Assembly: GCA_002724735.1 (NCBI GenBank)
Contig: PBPT01000016.1
Span: forward strand, 71,674-135,673
Direction: 5' to 3'
Source of the DNA: Fidelibacterota bacterium
GTDB lineage: Bacteria; Fidelibacterota; Marinisomatia; Marinisomatales; TCS55
Length of the DNA stretch: 64,000 nucleotides
The notes beneath the pieces were generated by a model, which was not told the origin of the DNA, did not search any database, and saw only the letters and a list, made by a program, of their open reading frames with translations. Shown here piece after piece: positions 27,901 through 36,958 of the stretch (position 1 is its first letter; each line of letters starts with the position of its first letter). The position numbers and the translations under genes are program-made.

Positions 27901-30364
27901 CTATAAGTTTACAGTTCGTGCAACAAGGATGACAAATGACTTAGAAAGTGTAAGTATTGTAGGAACATTTTATGAAGAAACATTACTTGGTAAAAATAAT
28001 TTTAAAATAGGAAAATTAAATTTAACTGGTTCATTAGATGGTGTTAATGATCTGTTTGAGTTAGTGAACAGAGACATATTGTTAGAAAATAGATCATATA
28101 AAGTAACAAGTGTTGACGATAGGAATGCAGACTACGACATAATATTTGTGGATCAAACACTTGCACCTAGTATTAATTTAGTTCCTAGTCGTTCTGCAGT
28201 GTCAGGACAAGATTATGTGTTTGTAAACAGATTCAGTGAAGCTAATAAAGAAAAGTACAATAAAAGATATTTAAGATTTACAGAATCTGAAAGATATCAA
28301 ATTAATGAAATTACTCCTTATATTGAATATGAAATACAACAGCTTTCTCCTGCTAACGATCAAATTTATCCTGTAGGTATTCCAAGAAATATTGCATTAG
28401 GCACAAATTATTACGTAGGTGATATGATTGTTAATACTACAGCAACAGGTGGAGATGGAAAAATTTATAAATGTACAGTAGCTCATACAGTGCAGTCTGC
28501 AGGCACAAGTGTAAATGGCGTCACACAGCTGGTATTTACAGCTTCAAACTGGACAGAAATCGCAGAAACAGTAGCTGGCATGACACTTACAGATAGAGTA
28601 GAAGCAATGAAACAAGTTCTTCAAGCGGCATATGGTGGAGTAGCATATGTTAATGTTATGAATGACCAAGCAACTAGATGGAGAATACATGTTCCTAGTA
28701 CAGCAACAAGTAGAATAGTTTCTAATATAAAAGCACATTTTGCAACAGACGATAGTACACAACTTTTAGTTACGCTTTTGAGAGATAATGAAGATAGGCT
28801 ACTCTTTGATGTTAATTTATCAAGACAACTTACACAAGGTAACAATTACGGTGTTGCATTATTTAGAGGAGACTCATTTAGTGAAAATATTATTGTTGCA
28901 AATACTAAAGACATTCCAAGCACAACAAAAACATTTTCAGTAAAAATAATTGGGGAAATTGATAGTTCTATTAAATGGATTACAGCAGCCAACTTAGGAA
29001 GTATACCTGCAAATTATATTAGTAATTTAAAAGTTGAAGCAGAAACTACAGTCCCAGATACAAGAATGATTTACAATCTCAAGTCTGGAAAGTTACCTTT
29101 TGGAATGACATTAGCAATAGATGGTGAAATTATTGGAAATGCACAACAGTTTAACACACCTGGTTCATTAGGTTTAACAACTTTTGAAAAAAAAGCAGTA
29201 ACCTGGGACGGTGTTCTACCTGGTGATACTACATTTGATAGAAAATATAAATTCACAATTGAAGCAAGGGACAGATTTAATTATACAGCTATTGAAAGGG
29301 AGTTTACTTTAACTGTATCTGATGTTGATCCTAAAAAGTATACAGATATATACATGCGTCCTTTACTACCTAGTGCTGAAAGAACAACGTATGCAAACTT
29401 TATTTCAGATAGAACTATATTTGATCCTGATAAAATTTATAGAGCAAATGATCCCAATTATGGTGTTAGAAGAAATTTAGAAATGCTTGTGTATGCTGGC
29501 ATAGAATCTAAAAAAGTAGACAAATTTGTAGCCGCGGCCGCAAAGAATCATAAACGTAAAAAATATATTTTAGGAGATTTTAAATCTGCAAAGGCAACTA
29601 CAGGTATAGGATCTACAGCAACAGATGTGTATGAAATAATTTATATTGAAGTAATTGATCCTGCAAATTCTAAAACTGGCAAAACAAAATCCAGCTTTAC
29701 AATTAACACAAAGAAAGAGATTACAGTTGATAGTGTGCAATATAGTCCAAAAGATGACGAACAAAAATATAACCAAGGTTATGATGCCCTTCCTGTTTAT
29801 ACACGAGGCGTCACTAAATTTATATTCGAAGAATTAGAAGATGTGCTTATTGTTGAAACTAGAGATAGCAGTGATAGTAGTGAGAACCAATTTGTAGATA
29901 CAGATAATAATGATTTTGAAGTTACCCTAAAAGGTGGTGGCACTACAACTGTTACTTTACAACTTACAGATTCCGAACCTCAACGCTTTAGACCTGTTAC
30001 TAACACAATCAAAACAGATAGTAACGCAATCAAAGTTAGTCAGGGAAAAGATAATTTGAGATATATATCTAGTATAGACAATATGAGAGATAATATCAAA
30101 GGTATAGGTGCTAATGAAAGAAACTATTTGCCTTTATGGATGCGTACACCACAAGCAGGATTCCAAGAACTAGATTATGTTACAGCTATACCAATCTGTT
30201 ATTGTAAGCCTGGGCAAGCAGTAGAAATACTTAAAAATATAAGAAATAATGGATTTGACACTAAAACTATTACATTTGATATTGATAGATATATTGTCAA
30301 GTCAACAGAGGAAGAAAACAACGAACAATATATTCTATTCGCAAATTACGAATTTAACACGTAA
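24956..30364 (+). CDS. giant virion protein with alpha/beta-hydrolase (esterase/depolymerase-like) and YHYH domains
   Basis: IPVAILLHGMGGTGQGM...IRLVGFSNGAALCNRAY (nucleophile elbow GxSxG-like) plus a distal His; GSYHYHNGS...IIGYCFDGYPIYGPYGY (YHYH); cadherin/Ig-like repeats. Confidence 0.85.
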   Translation: MARLQSNTTITITKTWFQQPNGYTYPIAVRVPSLSTLNNKRIPVAILLHGMGGTGQGMLNEWNTYLPDHILIAPTGYLNSWNVAHEESKAPDLRMLEDLIDNLKAYENVDGTKIRLVGFSNGAALCNRAYVQLSDSSVDQIVTVATTFFNPMYRNNNFYIPVNEASTGINASNYPTIKIPFRPRKFVSFHGTTDTGFPYAGGAHEFGYTFLSAQASAFVAAKGQGFTGTQIPDHVGASDIGGTFKYTYNTPHGDVLHYKYPGGHEATASVKTIVQNNFVFVHDNQPSMPSVISAVKWNPNRLNIVDEEGTYPSATQFTFNGQVITATSNGDPYPALAGQSMTNTGVRDFGVNKNVIKAQNYNFRIKNRAGENTANPDKMELGGMGIFANGVLATSPSAGDHAIPGTNIFPPIGFNFNAVHLGSTYGVDNGGGHPEINGSYHYHNGSFLYNSWNTNRIYSANAYYNATDFNGDKFRHIDGHSKIIGYCFDGYPIYGPYGYQTGIDNTTAVVQMKSSYLLHPNDDHRPGDFKYDRVVDVEGIGQVTLTAGSFLQDFVYKGGHGTLDRYNGRYVKTPDFPDGTYAYFLTFEETTADTSISSVKPSYPYIFGTETKQSRTLVPAEVDQRLLQDRLDINHLWNIPTGTKLTNLIERSVVDIQLPIANGVTPTLELISGSLPNGTRLEGTRVVGTVYEVAYDKTFTAVIRANYKGSWQDRTLDFAVTGPDDPVWGTAAGDLPVGPNNVFYVLDSAQINFQLAATDTDLAAGDELSFFIADGDGTLPPGISMSETGLLTGITDPLLSLDKRFEYGGYDSQEYGTLPLDYGTLPNNGFSSYFYDSQNYDYSEPTSNPRKLNRYYPFAVTVTDGESFVRREFSIYVVGDDFLKADNTLMNASTGVFKSDATNVRQPTWITPGNLGFRRANNYQTIYLDVVDNPTLEGKMFYSLEDINSDGTPSILPPGLVLDKDLGELVGNIPYQAAITQDYKFTVRATRMTNDLESVSIVGTFYEETLLGKNNFKIGKLNLTGSLDGVNDLFELVNRDILLENRSYKVTSVDDRNADYDIIFVDQTLAPSINLVPSRSAVSGQDYVFVNRFSEANKEKYNKRYLRFTESERYQINEITPYIEYEIQQLSPANDQIYPVGIPRNIALGTNYYVGDMIVNTTATGGDGKIYKCTVAHTVQSAGTSVNGVTQLVFTASNWTEIAETVAGMTLTDRVEAMKQVLQAAYGGVAYVNVMNDQATRWRIHVPSTATSRIVSNIKAHFATDDSTQLLVTLLRDNEDRLLFDVNLSRQLTQGNNYGVALFRGDSFSENIIVANTKDIPSTTKTFSVKIIGEIDSSIKWITAANLGSIPANYISNLKVEAETTVPDTRMIYNLKSGKLPFGMTLAIDGEIIGNAQQFNTPGSLGLTTFEKKAVTWDGVLPGDTTFDRKYKFTIEARDRFNYTAIEREFTLTVSDVDPKKYTDIYMRPLLPSAERTTYANFISDRTIFDPDKIYRANDPNYGVRRNLEMLVYAGIESKKVDKFVAAAAKNHKRKKYILGDFKSAKATTGIGSTATDVYEIIYIEVIDPANSKTGKTKSSFTINTKKEITVDSVQYSPKDDEQKYNQGYDALPVYTRGVTKFIFEELEDVLIVETRDSSDSSENQFVDTDNNDFEVTLKGGGTTTVTLQLTDSEPQRFRPVTNTIKTDSNAIKVSQGKDNLRYISSIDNMRDNIKGIGANERNYLPLWMRTPQAGFQELDYVTAIPICYCKPGQAVEILKNIRNNGFDTKTITFDIDRYIVKSTEEENNEQYILFANYEFNT

Positions 30365-30368
30365 AAGC

Positions 30369-30376
30369 GATAAATA
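30369..30376 (+). promoter_or_regulatory. late promoter motif GATAAATA
   Basis: 20 nt upstream of the 30396 CDS. Confidence 0.55.
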
Positions 30377-30395
30377 ATAAAGTAGAGGAAATAAA

Positions 30396-30992
30396 ATGGC
30401 CAGTAATATTATAAGTGACACAATTGATGCGGCATATCCAATAGCGGGTGTGGATAACGATACGCAAGGATTTCGTGATAACTTTACAGTAATTAAAACA
30501 GGACTTGCAACAGCAAAATCTGAAATTACAACATTGCAATCTGAAAGTGCAAAACTTAATAAGTCAAATGACTTTAATGGTACTAATATTGCTGATGCAA
30601 ATATACAATTACAAACTAAACAATACCATAATGTTGGTACAGTAGTAACAGGTTTAAATGTAAGTTTTTTAAATGGTCATTATCAAACTATTACAACTAA
30701 TTTACCTGTAGGCACATCATCAATTGTTTTTAATCTTTCTGATTGGCCTTCCAGAGCAATGTATGCAGAAATGGTACTAAGCCTTTTAGGTAATGATACA
30801 GCAAAAACTGCTACATTTACAGTAGCAGGCGGCGGCACAATTAAATATGATACAAACTATCCAAGAGTATCAGGCGCAGGTAGTGCGGCACAACTTACAC
30901 TTGATAGTGCTACTAATCCATTACTTGTAAAATTTTGGACTTACAATAGTGGTACAACAGTATTTGCACAATACTTAGGTCAATACACTTAA
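30396..30992 (+). CDS. structural/tail-fibre-associated protein
   Basis: IDAAYPIAGVDNDTQGFRDNFTVIKTGLATAKSEI N-terminal module, beta-rich C-terminus. Confidence 0.75.
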   Translation: MASNIISDTIDAAYPIAGVDNDTQGFRDNFTVIKTGLATAKSEITTLQSESAKLNKSNDFNGTNIADANIQLQTKQYHNVGTVVTGLNVSFLNGHYQTITTNLPVGTSSIVFNLSDWPSRAMYAEMVLSLLGNDTAKTATFTVAGGGTIKYDTNYPRVSGAGSAAQLTLDSATNPLLVKFWTYNSGTTVFAQYLGQYT

Positions 30993-30994
30993 AA

Positions 30995-31234
30995 ATGATA
31001 AACCCTCATATAGATAGCTTAGAACATTTCTCTATTCAAGAGCTTGAATTAAAAGTGAGTGATTTACAAAGAAAATATTTCCAAACACGAAACTTATCTT
31101 TACAACAACAAATTGCAAATGTTTTGGACATTTACAAAATAGAATTACAAGACCGCAGAGCAAAAGAACTTAATCGTCAACAAAGTCAACAAAATGATGA
31201 TAATTCTCTTGACAATTTGATTAATATCAGTTAA
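30995..31234 (+). CDS. hypothetical coiled-coil protein
   Basis: Complete ORF. Confidence 0.65.
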   Translation: MINPHIDSLEHFSIQELELKVSDLQRKYFQTRNLSLQQQIANVLDIYKIELQDRRAKELNRQQSQQNDDNSLDNLINIS

Positions 31235-31243
31235 ACTATACAA

Positions 31244-31765
31244 ATGCTTATGAAAACAGATGAACTAGGTATACCACGATTCTCTAATAAAGATCTTATC
31301 GATATGATTTACAGCGGGCACGTTGATAAATGCCATGTTGTATTATGTGATGAAAGTGACGATATTGATTTGTTTAATAAAGCGGCTACTGAACAAGGAA
31401 TATCACAACTTACAAAATATATTCCACTAGACGTTAACAAAGATGAATTTGATGGCGTACTTCAATCTGAATGGTTTATGCCAGATGAATATAAAAACAT
31501 GGATATTTTTAGTTGGTTAGAACAACGATGTCCTGATCATGAGTCGGTAACAAGAGTTGAAATGGAAATTATAGAATACGAAGCTCGTGGTATGCTAGAT
31601 CTTCTATGCTATATGGTTTATCTTGTAGATTTTATGCGTGAAAATAATATTGTTTGGGGCGTAGGACGTGGATCTAGCGTAGCAAGCTATATTTTATATC
31701 TAATAGGCGTACACAAAGTAAACTCAATCCAGTATGGCCTGGACTTCAATGAGTTCATGAGATAA
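31244..31765 (+). CDS. DNA polymerase III alpha (DnaE)-like fragment protein
   Basis: VWGVGRGSSVASYILYLIGVHKVNSIQYGLDFNEFMR resembles the DnaE GRGS catalytic segment. Confidence 0.65.
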   Translation: MLMKTDELGIPRFSNKDLIDMIYSGHVDKCHVVLCDESDDIDLFNKAATEQGISQLTKYIPLDVNKDEFDGVLQSEWFMPDEYKNMDIFSWLEQRCPDHESVTRVEMEIIEYEARGMLDLLCYMVYLVDFMRENNIVWGVGRGSSVASYILYLIGVHKVNSIQYGLDFNEFMR

Positions 31766-31793
31766 GTAAGTATATAATAAAGGAGGCAAACAT

Positions 31794-32228
31794 ATGTCAA
31801 AAGTATCAGGTGGTAAAAAACAAATTAGAAGCCTACGTGGTAAAGTTGTCGACATGGATCTACTTCGCAAACGTAATGAACTTACACCAGCAGTAGGAAA
31901 TGCTAGGGTAAATGCACGTGGTGACGAATTAGGACCAGGAGGTAAAATTATCCGTAAGCGTGAAGAAATTGTTGCAGAACATTATGCAACAGCAGGTACT
32001 GTTTCACACGAATCAGGTGCTCCTGAACCAACACAAGAAGTTGTACAAGAAGAGCAACAACCTGCAGTAGCTAAAAAAACTAAAAAAGTTAAAGTAAAAG
32101 CAGATCCTGTAGTAGAAGCTCAACCAGAACTCACTGAAGAAGAACAAGAAATGATGGCTGAGGCTGAAGCAGATGATGAATGGATCGAAGACGCAGACGG
32201 CAATTTTGTAAAAAAGCAAGGTGACTAA
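31794..32228 (+). CDS. hypothetical acidic phage protein
   Basis: Complete ORF, RBS AGGAGG. Confidence 0.7.
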   Translation: MSKVSGGKKQIRSLRGKVVDMDLLRKRNELTPAVGNARVNARGDELGPGGKIIRKREEIVAEHYATAGTVSHESGAPEPTQEVVQEEQQPAVAKKTKKVKVKADPVVEAQPELTEEEQEMMAEAEADDEWIEDADGNFVKKQGD

Positions 32229-32230
32229 AA

Positions 32231-32641
32231 ATGGCTCAAAACATTAATGCAATTAAAGGAAATATCCGCGCCAAAGGCGAAGACGTACTAGTCGTAGATA
32301 TGTGGTTTGGTGAGCAAACTACGGCAAGTGGATTAATTATTAGCAGTGATGATGCTACAACACGTGGAATATATCCAAGATGGGGCAGAGTATATAGTAA
32401 AGGCCCTCGCAATAAAGATCCATACAACGAAGGCGATTGGATTCTAGTATCGCATGGACGTTGGACTAGAGGTCTAAAGGTTAATACCGATACAGAAGAA
32501 TTAGAAGTACGTAAAGTTGAGCTAGATAGTATACTTGCTTATAGCAACGAAAAACCAGCTGGTGTTAACATTGGCACCGAAGTTGGTCAAGGAGAGTCAT
32601 TAAGTATACCTTCAACTTTTGAACCAGCATTACACCATTAA
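32231..32641 (+). CDS. co-chaperonin GroES/gp31-like protein
   Basis: GEDVLVVDMWFGEQTTASGLIISSDDATTRGIYPRWGRVYSKGP..., consistent with a Cpn10-like barrel. Confidence 0.5.
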   Translation: MAQNINAIKGNIRAKGEDVLVVDMWFGEQTTASGLIISSDDATTRGIYPRWGRVYSKGPRNKDPYNEGDWILVSHGRWTRGLKVNTDTEELEVRKVELDSILAYSNEKPAGVNIGTEVGQGESLSIPSTFEPALHH

Positions 32642-32655
32642 AGAAAGAGGCTACC

Positions 32656-33066
32656 TTGAAAAATATTGATCTCAACAAGTATCAAGAATTCGTTGATGCA
32701 GTAACTAGCACTGAAAGTAAAAATAATAGCGATTTTCAAATGCGTTGGAACGGTTTGCAAAATGAACGCACTACTGATATGCCTAGACTATTAACAGCTT
32801 GTTTAGGACTTAGTGCCGAAGCAGGAGAATTTACAGAAATAATCAAAAAAATTGTTTTCCAAGGAAAACCTTTGGACAAAGATAACATTTGGCACATGCA
32901 ACGTGAGCTAGGTGATATTATGTGGTATTGGATGCAAGGGTGCATGGCTCTTGATATTGATCCAAATGAGGTTATCCAAATGAATATAGATAAGCTAAAA
33001 GCACGTTACCCAGGCGGAGACTTTGATGCTTACTACTCCGAAAACAGAAAAGAAGGCGATTTATAA
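32656..33066 (+). CDS. mazG: MazG-like nucleotide pyrophosphohydrolase
   Basis: LLTACLGLSAEAGEFTEIIKKIVFQGK...ELGDIMWYWMQG (EAGE...ELGD motif). Confidence 0.85.
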   Translation: MKNIDLNKYQEFVDAVTSTESKNNSDFQMRWNGLQNERTTDMPRLLTACLGLSAEAGEFTEIIKKIVFQGKPLDKDNIWHMQRELGDIMWYWMQGCMALDIDPNEVIQMNIDKLKARYPGGDFDAYYSENRKEGDL

Positions 33067-33075
33067 CAAAAACGC

Positions 33076-33104
33076 TTGACAAACTCCAAAATTTAAGTTA
33101 TAAT
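33076..33104 (+). promoter_or_regulatory. consensus sigma70 promoter
   Basis: TTGACA-N17-TATAAT. Confidence 0.8.
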
Positions 33105-33127
33105 AGTAATATTAATGAGGAGTAGCT

Positions 33128-33289
33128 ATGAAATTACCCACACAACTTAGCGGTTTAGGCACAACCGGATTAACTGGAATAGTGCTAATGGTTCTTCATG
33201 TGACTGGATATCTTACTGGTTGGGCATGGCCTATTCTATATGTATTTTTAATAATTACAGGAATTGGGCAAGAAAACAGGAAGGGTTAA
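33128..33289 (+). CDS. small membrane protein (53 aa)
   Basis: MKLPTQLSGLGTTGLTGIVLMVLHVTGYLTGWAWPILYVFLIITGIGQENRKG, RBS GAGGAG. Confidence 0.7.
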   Translation: MKLPTQLSGLGTTGLTGIVLMVLHVTGYLTGWAWPILYVFLIITGIGQENRKG

Positions 33290-33414
33290 TGGCAAGAAGA
33301 AACAGGCTAGAAAGAAAATTAGACGAATACAATCATACAATGGAACTTATTAGAACTATTGTTCCTATTGTTGTATTAATACTACAAATCGTAATTTTAA
33401 CAAAGTTGGCTTAG
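33289..33414 (+). CDS. small membrane protein (41 aa)
   Basis: ATG 33289 in a TAATG overlap is preferred over ORF start 33220; MARRNRLERKLDEYNHTMELIRTIVPIVVLILQIVILTKLA. Confidence 0.65.
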   Translation: MARRNRLERKLDEYNHTMELIRTIVPIVVLILQIVILTKLA

Positions 33415-33415
33415 A

Positions 33416-33952
33416 ATGACTACACATGCAATGATTGATTTAGAGACACTTGATACTAAACCAAGTTGTCAGATATTAAGTTTAGGCGCAGTAAAATTTA
33501 ATCCTATAACAAATGATGAACCTCATTCTGAATTATACATTAAGCCAGATATAGATCAGCAACACGATGCTGGTCGAACTACTTCAGATAGCACCATTGA
33601 ATGGTGGAGTAAACAAGACCCTAAGGTAATGGAAGAAGCATTTTCTTCAGATGGTCGTATGAACATAGATCTTATGCTAGATCAATTAACCAAATGGTTA
33701 GTTGGTACAGACGTAATATGGGGTCATGGTTATGGTTTTGACATAACAATTCTAGAAGATCTATACAGGAACTTCGATCGTCCGATTCCCTGGCAGTTTT
33801 GGCAAATAAAGGATAGCCGAACACTGTTTAGTTGTTGTAAAGAAGATCCAAGAAAGAAAATGCAAAGTGATCTTCACAATGCTCTTGCAGACTCTTATTT
33901 TCAAGCAAAATCTGTGCAAGAAGCATATAAAGAATTAGGTATAAAAAGATGA
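33416..33952 (+). CDS. DnaQ-like 3'-5' exonuclease (DexA-like)
   Basis: AMIDLETLDTKPSCQILSLGAVKF ... WGHGYGFDITILEDLY ... HNALADSYFQA (DEDD-type motifs). Confidence 0.85.
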   Translation: MTTHAMIDLETLDTKPSCQILSLGAVKFNPITNDEPHSELYIKPDIDQQHDAGRTTSDSTIEWWSKQDPKVMEEAFSSDGRMNIDLMLDQLTKWLVGTDVIWGHGYGFDITILEDLYRNFDRPIPWQFWQIKDSRTLFSCCKEDPRKKMQSDLHNALADSYFQAKSVQEAYKELGIKR

Positions 33953-34035
33953 GCAGTTTCTTTTACGCTTTAGCAAGTGCGAGCTTCATATTAGGTGTCT
34001 CCATATTAGCTATATCATATATAATATTAATATAA
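33949..34035 (+). CDS. 28-aa membrane peptide
   Basis: ATGA overlap; MSSFFYALASASFILGVSILAISYIILI. Confidence 0.5.
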   Translation: MSSFFYALASASFILGVSILAISYIILI

Positions 34036-34050
34036 CAGGAAGAACAATAA

Positions 34051-34968
34051 ATGAAAGATTTATGGGTAGAAAAGTATCGTCCTAAAACTGTAGATGGTTA
34101 TGTTTTTAGAGATGAAGCACAAAAGGCTCAGGTAAAAACTTGGATAAAAGATAAGACTATTCCCCATTTATTGTTTAGCGGAAATGCTGGTATTGGCAAA
34201 ACTACACTTGCAAAATTATTATTCAATGAACTTGAAATAAATGATTTAGATATATTAGAAATAAACGCATCACGAACAAACTCAGTTGACGATGTTCGTG
34301 ATAAAATTGTCAACTTTGTACAGATGATTCCGTTTGGTGATTTTAAAGTCGTATTACTAGACGAGGCTGATTACTTATCCCCTAACGCTCAAGCGGCGTT
34401 GCGTGGTGTTATGGAAGAGTATCATACTACTGCTCGATTCATTCTTACTTGCAACTATCCTAATCGTGTAATACCTGCATTACATAGTCGGTGCCAAGGA
34501 TTCCATATAGCAAAAATTGATCAAACAGAATTTACAGCAAGAGTAGCCGAAATTCTTATTACTGAAGGTGTTACTCCTGATTTAGATACTCTTGATACGT
34601 ATGTCAAAGCAACATATCCTGATTTACGTAAGTGCATTAACACAGTACAAATGAACTGTCAAGATGGTAGCTTGTTAAGACCAAATGAAGGCGACACAGG
34701 TGAAGCTGACTGGAAGCTTGACATGGTCGAATTATTTAAAGCAGGAAAAATACAAGAAGCACGTAAGCTCTTATGTGGAGCAGTCCGTCCAGAAGAGATG
34801 GAGGAAATTTATCGTTGGTTATATGACAATATAGAATTATTTGGTGATGATGCAAATCAAGATCAAGCAGTATTGTTTATCAAACAAGGACTTGTTGATC
34901 ATACATTAGTTGCAGATCCTGAGATTAATTTAGCCGCTACATTAATTAGACTGGCTAGCATTAAGTAA
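34051..34968 (+). CDS. 44: sliding clamp loader large subunit (gp44)
   Basis: WVEKYRPKTVDGYV, GNAGIGKTTLAK, LLDEADYLSPNAQAALRGVMEEY. Confidence 0.95.
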   Translation: MKDLWVEKYRPKTVDGYVFRDEAQKAQVKTWIKDKTIPHLLFSGNAGIGKTTLAKLLFNELEINDLDILEINASRTNSVDDVRDKIVNFVQMIPFGDFKVVLLDEADYLSPNAQAALRGVMEEYHTTARFILTCNYPNRVIPALHSRCQGFHIAKIDQTEFTARVAEILITEGVTPDLDTLDTYVKATYPDLRKCINTVQMNCQDGSLLRPNEGDTGEADWKLDMVELFKAGKIQEARKLLCGAVRPEEMEEIYRWLYDNIELFGDDANQDQAVLFIKQGLVDHTLVADPEINLAATLIRLASIK

Positions 34969-34975
34969 ATAACGT

Positions 34976-35314
34976 ATGACGTATCTAGTAAATGAAAATT
35001 GCATTAAGTGCAAGCATATGGATTGTGTAGAAGTATGCCCTGTGGATTGTTTTTACGAGGGTGAGAATATGCTTGTTATCAATCCAGATGAATGTATAGA
35101 TTGCGGAGTATGTGTGCCTGAGTGTCCTGTAGATGCAATAGTTCAAGATCACGAATCAACACAAAAAATATTTGACTTAAATGAAAAGTATAGTTTAATT
35201 TGGCCTAATATAACACAAATACGTCCTGAAGATGTTCCTGAAGATGCAAGTGAATGGGCAGAGGTTGAAGATAAGATGAAGTACTTTTCGGAGGAACCAG
35301 GTCGTGGAGACTAA
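34976..35314 (+). CDS. 7Fe/8Fe-type ferredoxin (FdxA-like)
   Basis: [47 protein letters not shown]. Confidence 0.93.
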   Translation: MTYLVNENCIKCKHMDCVEVCPVDCFYEGENMLVINPDECIDCGVCVPECPVDAIVQDHESTQKIFDLNEKYSLIWPNITQIRPEDVPEDASEWAEVEDKMKYFSEEPGRGD

Positions 35315-35486
35315 ACACAAAAAACTTATAAATGATATTGTACGTATAGATGTAATAGAAGAAGAAATAGAATACTATAAAACACTACTACGCGAACATG
35401 ATACTGGACATATCCATACAACGATTGGATTTTTGAAAAGAAGGATAGAGGAACTAAAAGGAGAAGCCCCTTGGCCATTAGATTAG
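35304..35486 (+). CDS. hypothetical protein (GTG start)
   Basis: Overlapping ORF between ferredoxin and thyX, RBS GGAGG. Confidence 0.55.
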   Translation: METKHKKLINDIVRIDVIEEEIEYYKTLLREHDTGHIHTTIGFLKRRIEELKGEAPWPLD

Positions 35487-36148
35487 TAAGCTACACAGCA
35501 CCTAGCAAAGAATTTTTAAATGAAGGATTAGAGAATGTACAAGACTTAATTGCGTTTTGTGCTAGAGTAAGTAATCCTTCTGCACAAATTAATAGTGAAA
35601 CGAGTGAGAAGCTAATTAAATATTTAATTAAGCATCAACACTGGTCTCCACTTGAAATGGTAAATGCCGTTCTAGAGATTGACACTACTAGAGATATTGC
35701 ACACCAAATTGTAAGGCATCGTAGTTTTGCATTTCAAGAATTTTCTCAAAGGTATGCAGAACCAAAAGAACAAGGCGAGTATTTTGTAACAAGTGAAGCT
35801 AGATTACAAGATAAAAAGAATAGACAAAATAGTATAGAAATTAATCTAGCTGATGACGGTATGCCAGAGCTTATAAATCGGTGGGAAGAACTACAACAAG
35901 ATGTAATTTTTACAGCAGGCAGAGCATATGATTGGGCTATTAAAGCAGGTATAGCCAAAGAAGTTGCACGTAAAGTTTTACCTGAAGGTTTAACAAAAAC
36001 AAGACTTTACATGAACGGCACATTACGTAGTTGGGTACATTACATTGATCTTAGAAGTGCAAATGGCACACAAAAGGAACATATGGAAATAGCAAAAGAG
36101 TGTGCTAAAATAATTGCAGAAATATTTCCATTAATAGATGATCTTTAA
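35471..36148 (+). CDS. thyX: FAD-dependent thymidylate synthase ThyX
   Basis: HQIVRHRSFAFQEFSQRYAEP signature. Confidence 0.95.
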   Translation: MAIRLVSYTAPSKEFLNEGLENVQDLIAFCARVSNPSAQINSETSEKLIKYLIKHQHWSPLEMVNAVLEIDTTRDIAHQIVRHRSFAFQEFSQRYAEPKEQGEYFVTSEARLQDKKNRQNSIEINLADDGMPELINRWEELQQDVIFTAGRAYDWAIKAGIAKEVARKVLPEGLTKTRLYMNGTLRSWVHYIDLRSANGTQKEHMEIAKECAKIIAEIFPLIDDL

Positions 36149-36870
36149 TGGCAAAACCACAAATATATTTCGAAACAAATAATTATGCAGTAAGAAAGTT
36201 TGCTCCAATAAAGCCTGCTTCAGAATTTGTCCCTGAAAAATTTAGAAATTTACCAATTAAAATTAAAGAAGGTGACCATAGAATTGACGATATTTTTTCA
36301 GTAAAAATTTGTCCTGGAATACAAGACTATATAGGCTTAGGTTACGTTATTCCAGCATGGTGTGATATGGAATTTATTCCAAATAACGATGAGATGTTTG
36401 TAAGATATAGTGATCCAAATAATACCCATGCAGTGCATTATAAAGATCAAATTGGCGATTTTTTAGATACTAAATTTAAAGTAAGAACACCAATTAAACT
36501 TGATAATCCGTGGCTTACATATGCTGAAAAAAATTGGAGTATATTGTATTTGCCTATGCTATATCATGAAGATCAAAATTTTGAAGCTGTACCAGGCGTA
36601 ATAGACCATGATAAAGGTGCCCTTGTATCTCCTATCAATATAATGGTAAAAGAACATAAGCAATTTTTAATAAAACAAGGCACGCCTATAGTGCAAGCTA
36701 TTCCTTTTCAAAGACAAGTTGTAACTGCACGTACAGGAAAAGTAAGAACATCTACTTTGGATAGATTAAACGCAATAAATTCTTTATTTTCTATGACTTT
36801 CAAAGGTTGGAGGAAATTTATGACAGAAAAGAAAATCTTTAAAGTAGATTCAAACGATACTAAATTGTAA
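36148..36870 (+). CDS. hypothetical phage protein
   Basis: Complete ORF overlapping thyX by 1 nt. Confidence 0.7.
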   Translation: MAKPQIYFETNNYAVRKFAPIKPASEFVPEKFRNLPIKIKEGDHRIDDIFSVKICPGIQDYIGLGYVIPAWCDMEFIPNNDEMFVRYSDPNNTHAVHYKDQIGDFLDTKFKVRTPIKLDNPWLTYAEKNWSILYLPMLYHEDQNFEAVPGVIDHDKGALVSPINIMVKEHKQFLIKQGTPIVQAIPFQRQVVTARTGKVRTSTLDRLNAINSLFSMTFKGWRKFMTEKKIFKVDSNDTKL

Positions 36871-36918
36871 TCTTTTGTAACAACGCTTGCAAATCTCTTG
36901 ATTTTATAATATACTAAT

Positions 36919-36926
36919 TATAAATA
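36919..36926 (+). promoter_or_regulatory. late promoter motif TATAAATA
   Basis: 33 nt upstream of GTG 36959. Confidence 0.55.
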
Positions 36927-36958
36927 TTTTTATATCCTAACATAGCGAGGTAACATGC

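Noticed and set aside
32231-32641. Calling this gene definitively as groES/gp31
   Set aside because: The similarity is fold-level only by eye, so it is kept as a low-confidence call.
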